From JAZNGX01 sp045576675 (lineage in GTDB: Bacteria; Bacillota; Clostridia; Monoglobales; Firm-18): 8,605 nucleotides of DNA. The position numbers and the translations under genes were made by a program. Each line of letters begins with the position of its first letter. The first letter of the stretch is position 1. Location of the stretch: the NCBI GenBank assembly GCA_045576675.1, contig JAZNGX010000162.1:1-8605 (forward strand), in the 5' to 3' direction. Shown in pieces: positions 7,297-8,605 of this stretch. Below the pieces are notes generated by a model that saw nothing but the letters and a program-made list of their open reading frames with translations, ran no database searches and was not told where the DNA came from.

Positions 7297-8605
7297 AATT
7301 TAATGCATCAGAAAATGCTAACCAATTAACCTTGGAAACGGCTTCATCTTCACTTTCAAATACCAGATAAACGTCGTGTTTACCTGCAGGAACAACCTTG
7401 TTAATTCCGTAAGAATGCTCGTAATAAGTGTATTTTGTATTCTTGCCTTCAACGATATCAATTGAACATAACGGCTCTGATTCCATTGAATCAACATATA
7501 CATTAAGCTTTCCTTTTCCAACAGTTCTTTCTGTTGCAAAGCTTATTGTAAAGCTGTCCGCATCCTGCGGAACATTAATATCTTTATAAGTAAGAACAGT
7601 GTTGCCCTTAATACCATTAGCTGCGTTTTCATGATGACCTGTATAGTTATAATCATCTATTGCAACAACGTTTTCATTTGAACTCTCTGCATAAGAGCCG
7701 CCGTATATCTTATCAGACAGCAGCTTAGAGTTTTCAAACACGTCGTTTTCAACAAAGCCGTCACCATAGAACACAACTTCCCAGATGTTGCAGGTACCAA
7801 AATCATTAAATGTCAGATACAAATCATATGTTCCTGCTTTTACAGTTTTGTTAAGCTTTACATATTTGTTATAATAGTCAAAGAAGCTTGAACCCATAGG
7901 CATTGTTGTTGCAAACGGTTCAGCATCAGGACTGTCAAGTCTGAATTCAATAACACCTCTGTACTGATCCTGAGTTGTTGTAATTAACGACATCATATCA
8001 GTATCGCCCTTGAACTCAAAGTCCTCATAGCATACTACTGATCCTGGCCATACTCTGCAAACTGAAAGCTCAGGGCCTGGTCTTCCGATAGTTTCGTCTG
8101 CTCTCGTATAATCCGCTTCATCTCCGGCAATTGCCCAATCATAATAACCACCATAGAACTTAGCAGTTGCACCTGCAGGAAGCTTTTCTTCTACTATTTC
8201 AACATAATCAATGGTAATTGATTTATAGTCTCTAACTCTTATAAAGAATGACTCTGTACCACCTGGATTCTGAGCTTTAAGCGGCAATGATTTTACGTTG
8301 GACTGATACTTGCTTGCATTAATTGCTGTGAACTTATGACCGTCGGCATAACGAAGCGGTTTACCTGTCTCGATGTCGTCACCCATAACAACCTCAAGCA
8401 TATCGCCTGTGTTATCAGCAAGTCCGCTAAAACCAATTACAACCTTACCAAATTCAGGCACCTTAACGTTTTCAAACTTAATCCATTGATTATCACCTGT
8501 AAACTTTGCTCTGCCGTTTACATTGATAACACCTTCAGACATTACAAAATCATCAGCGTCAAAGGATGTGCTTCCTTCAGAAATGTTTTCAAAATGGTCA
8601 ATGTT
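7295..8605 (-). CDS. CBM6-like modular extracellular protein (5' end outside window)
   Basis: The reading frame stays open to the right edge: 21 codons precede the first visible ATG at 8542, so that ATG is probably internal and the true start lies beyond 8605. The 436 visible residues form three beta-sandwich modules resembling carbohydrate-binding module family 6. Visible residues about 1-137 are a variant module ending in TIDYVEI. Residues 142-281 carry FRLDSPDAEP and AGTYDLYLTF. Residues 290-433 carry VYVDSMESEP, AGKHDVYLVF and VNWLAF, very close to the CBM6 pattern of a DSP motif followed by G-x-HD-x-YLVF and a final N-x-x-x-F strand. The role is probably polysaccharide binding outside the cell. 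No catalytic, SLH, dockerin or sortase motif is visible, and the protein ends directly after module 3. The missing N-terminus could hold a signal peptide and an enzyme such as a glycoside hydrolase or polysaccharide lyase, but this cannot be seen. The gene stops 10 bp before the next start, which indicates an operon. Confidence 0.85.
   Translation of the reverse strand, partial: NIDHFENISEGSTSFDADDFVMSEGVINVNGRAKFTGDNQWIKFENVKVPEFGKVVIGFSGLADNTGDMLEVVMGDDIETGKPLRYADGHKFTAINASKYQSNVKSLPLKAQNPGGTESFFIRVRDYKSITIDYVEIVEEKLPAGATAKFYGGYYDWAIAGDEADYTRADETIGRPGPELSVCRVWPGSVVCYEDFEFKGDTDMMSLITTTQDQYRGVIEFRLDSPDAEPFATTMPMGSSFFDYYNKYVKLNKTVKAGTYDLYLTFNDFGTCNIWEVVFYGDGFVENDVFENSKLLSDKIYGGSYAESSNENVVAIDDYNYTGHHENAANGIKGNTVLTYKDINVPQDADSFTISFATERTVGKGKLNVYVDSMESEPLCSIDIVEGKNTKYTYYEHSYGINKVVPAGKHDVYLVFESEDEAVSKVNWLAFSDALN

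Noticed and set aside
7318..7539. 73-codon minus-strand frame
   Set aside because: It overlaps the third CBM6-like module in another frame. The main frame gives a clear domain, while this one gives no signal.
1..8605. CRISPR arrays, tRNA or rRNA genes, insertion sequences, riboswitches
   Set aside because: No regularly spaced repeats, cloverleaf, rRNA-like tract, transposase or recognised aptamer was seen on either strand.

Overview
The window is most likely from a low-G+C Gram-positive anaerobe of the class Clostridia, probably a gut or polysaccharide-degrading lineage. The evidence is AT-rich DNA, strong GGAG-type ribosome binding sites, Sec signal peptides, S-layer homology (SLH) domains and CBM6-like carbohydrate-binding modules. 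The genus cannot be named from the sequence alone.

Layout: four genes lie head to tail on the minus strand and fill 163..8605. In transcription order they are: (1) a gene cut by the right edge of the window, encoding three CBM6-like modules (7295..8605); (2) a 758-residue secreted protein with four CBM6-like modules and a C-terminal Ig-like tail, starting at TTG (5008..7284); (3) a 1035-residue secreted protein with one CBM6-like module, an internal SLH triplet and a beta-rich C-terminal region of about 700 residues (1904..5011); (4) a 573-residue protein with an Ig-like domain, helical repeats, a polyglycine linker and three C-terminal SLH domains (163..1884). Gaps are 10 bp, a 4-bp ATGA overlap and 19 bp, so this reads as one operon whose promoter lies outside the window on the right. 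No catalytic domain is visible in any of the four products. They look like binding, scaffolding and wall-anchoring parts of a cell-surface polysaccharide-handling system.

The left end (1..162) has no convincing gene. It holds a structured, repeat-like element: an imperfect long stem (20..77), a perfect 13-bp hairpin (103..132) and a perfect 9-bp hairpin followed by a T run (133..158). The last is a canonical intrinsic terminator only when read on the plus strand, opposite to the operon.

How the genes may work together (inference): the CBM6-like modules of genes 1 to 3 would bind polysaccharide outside the cell. The SLH domains of gene 4, and perhaps those of gene 3, would hold the assembly to the secondary cell wall polymer. 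An enzyme, if there is one, would be in the missing N-terminal part of gene 1 or encoded elsewhere.
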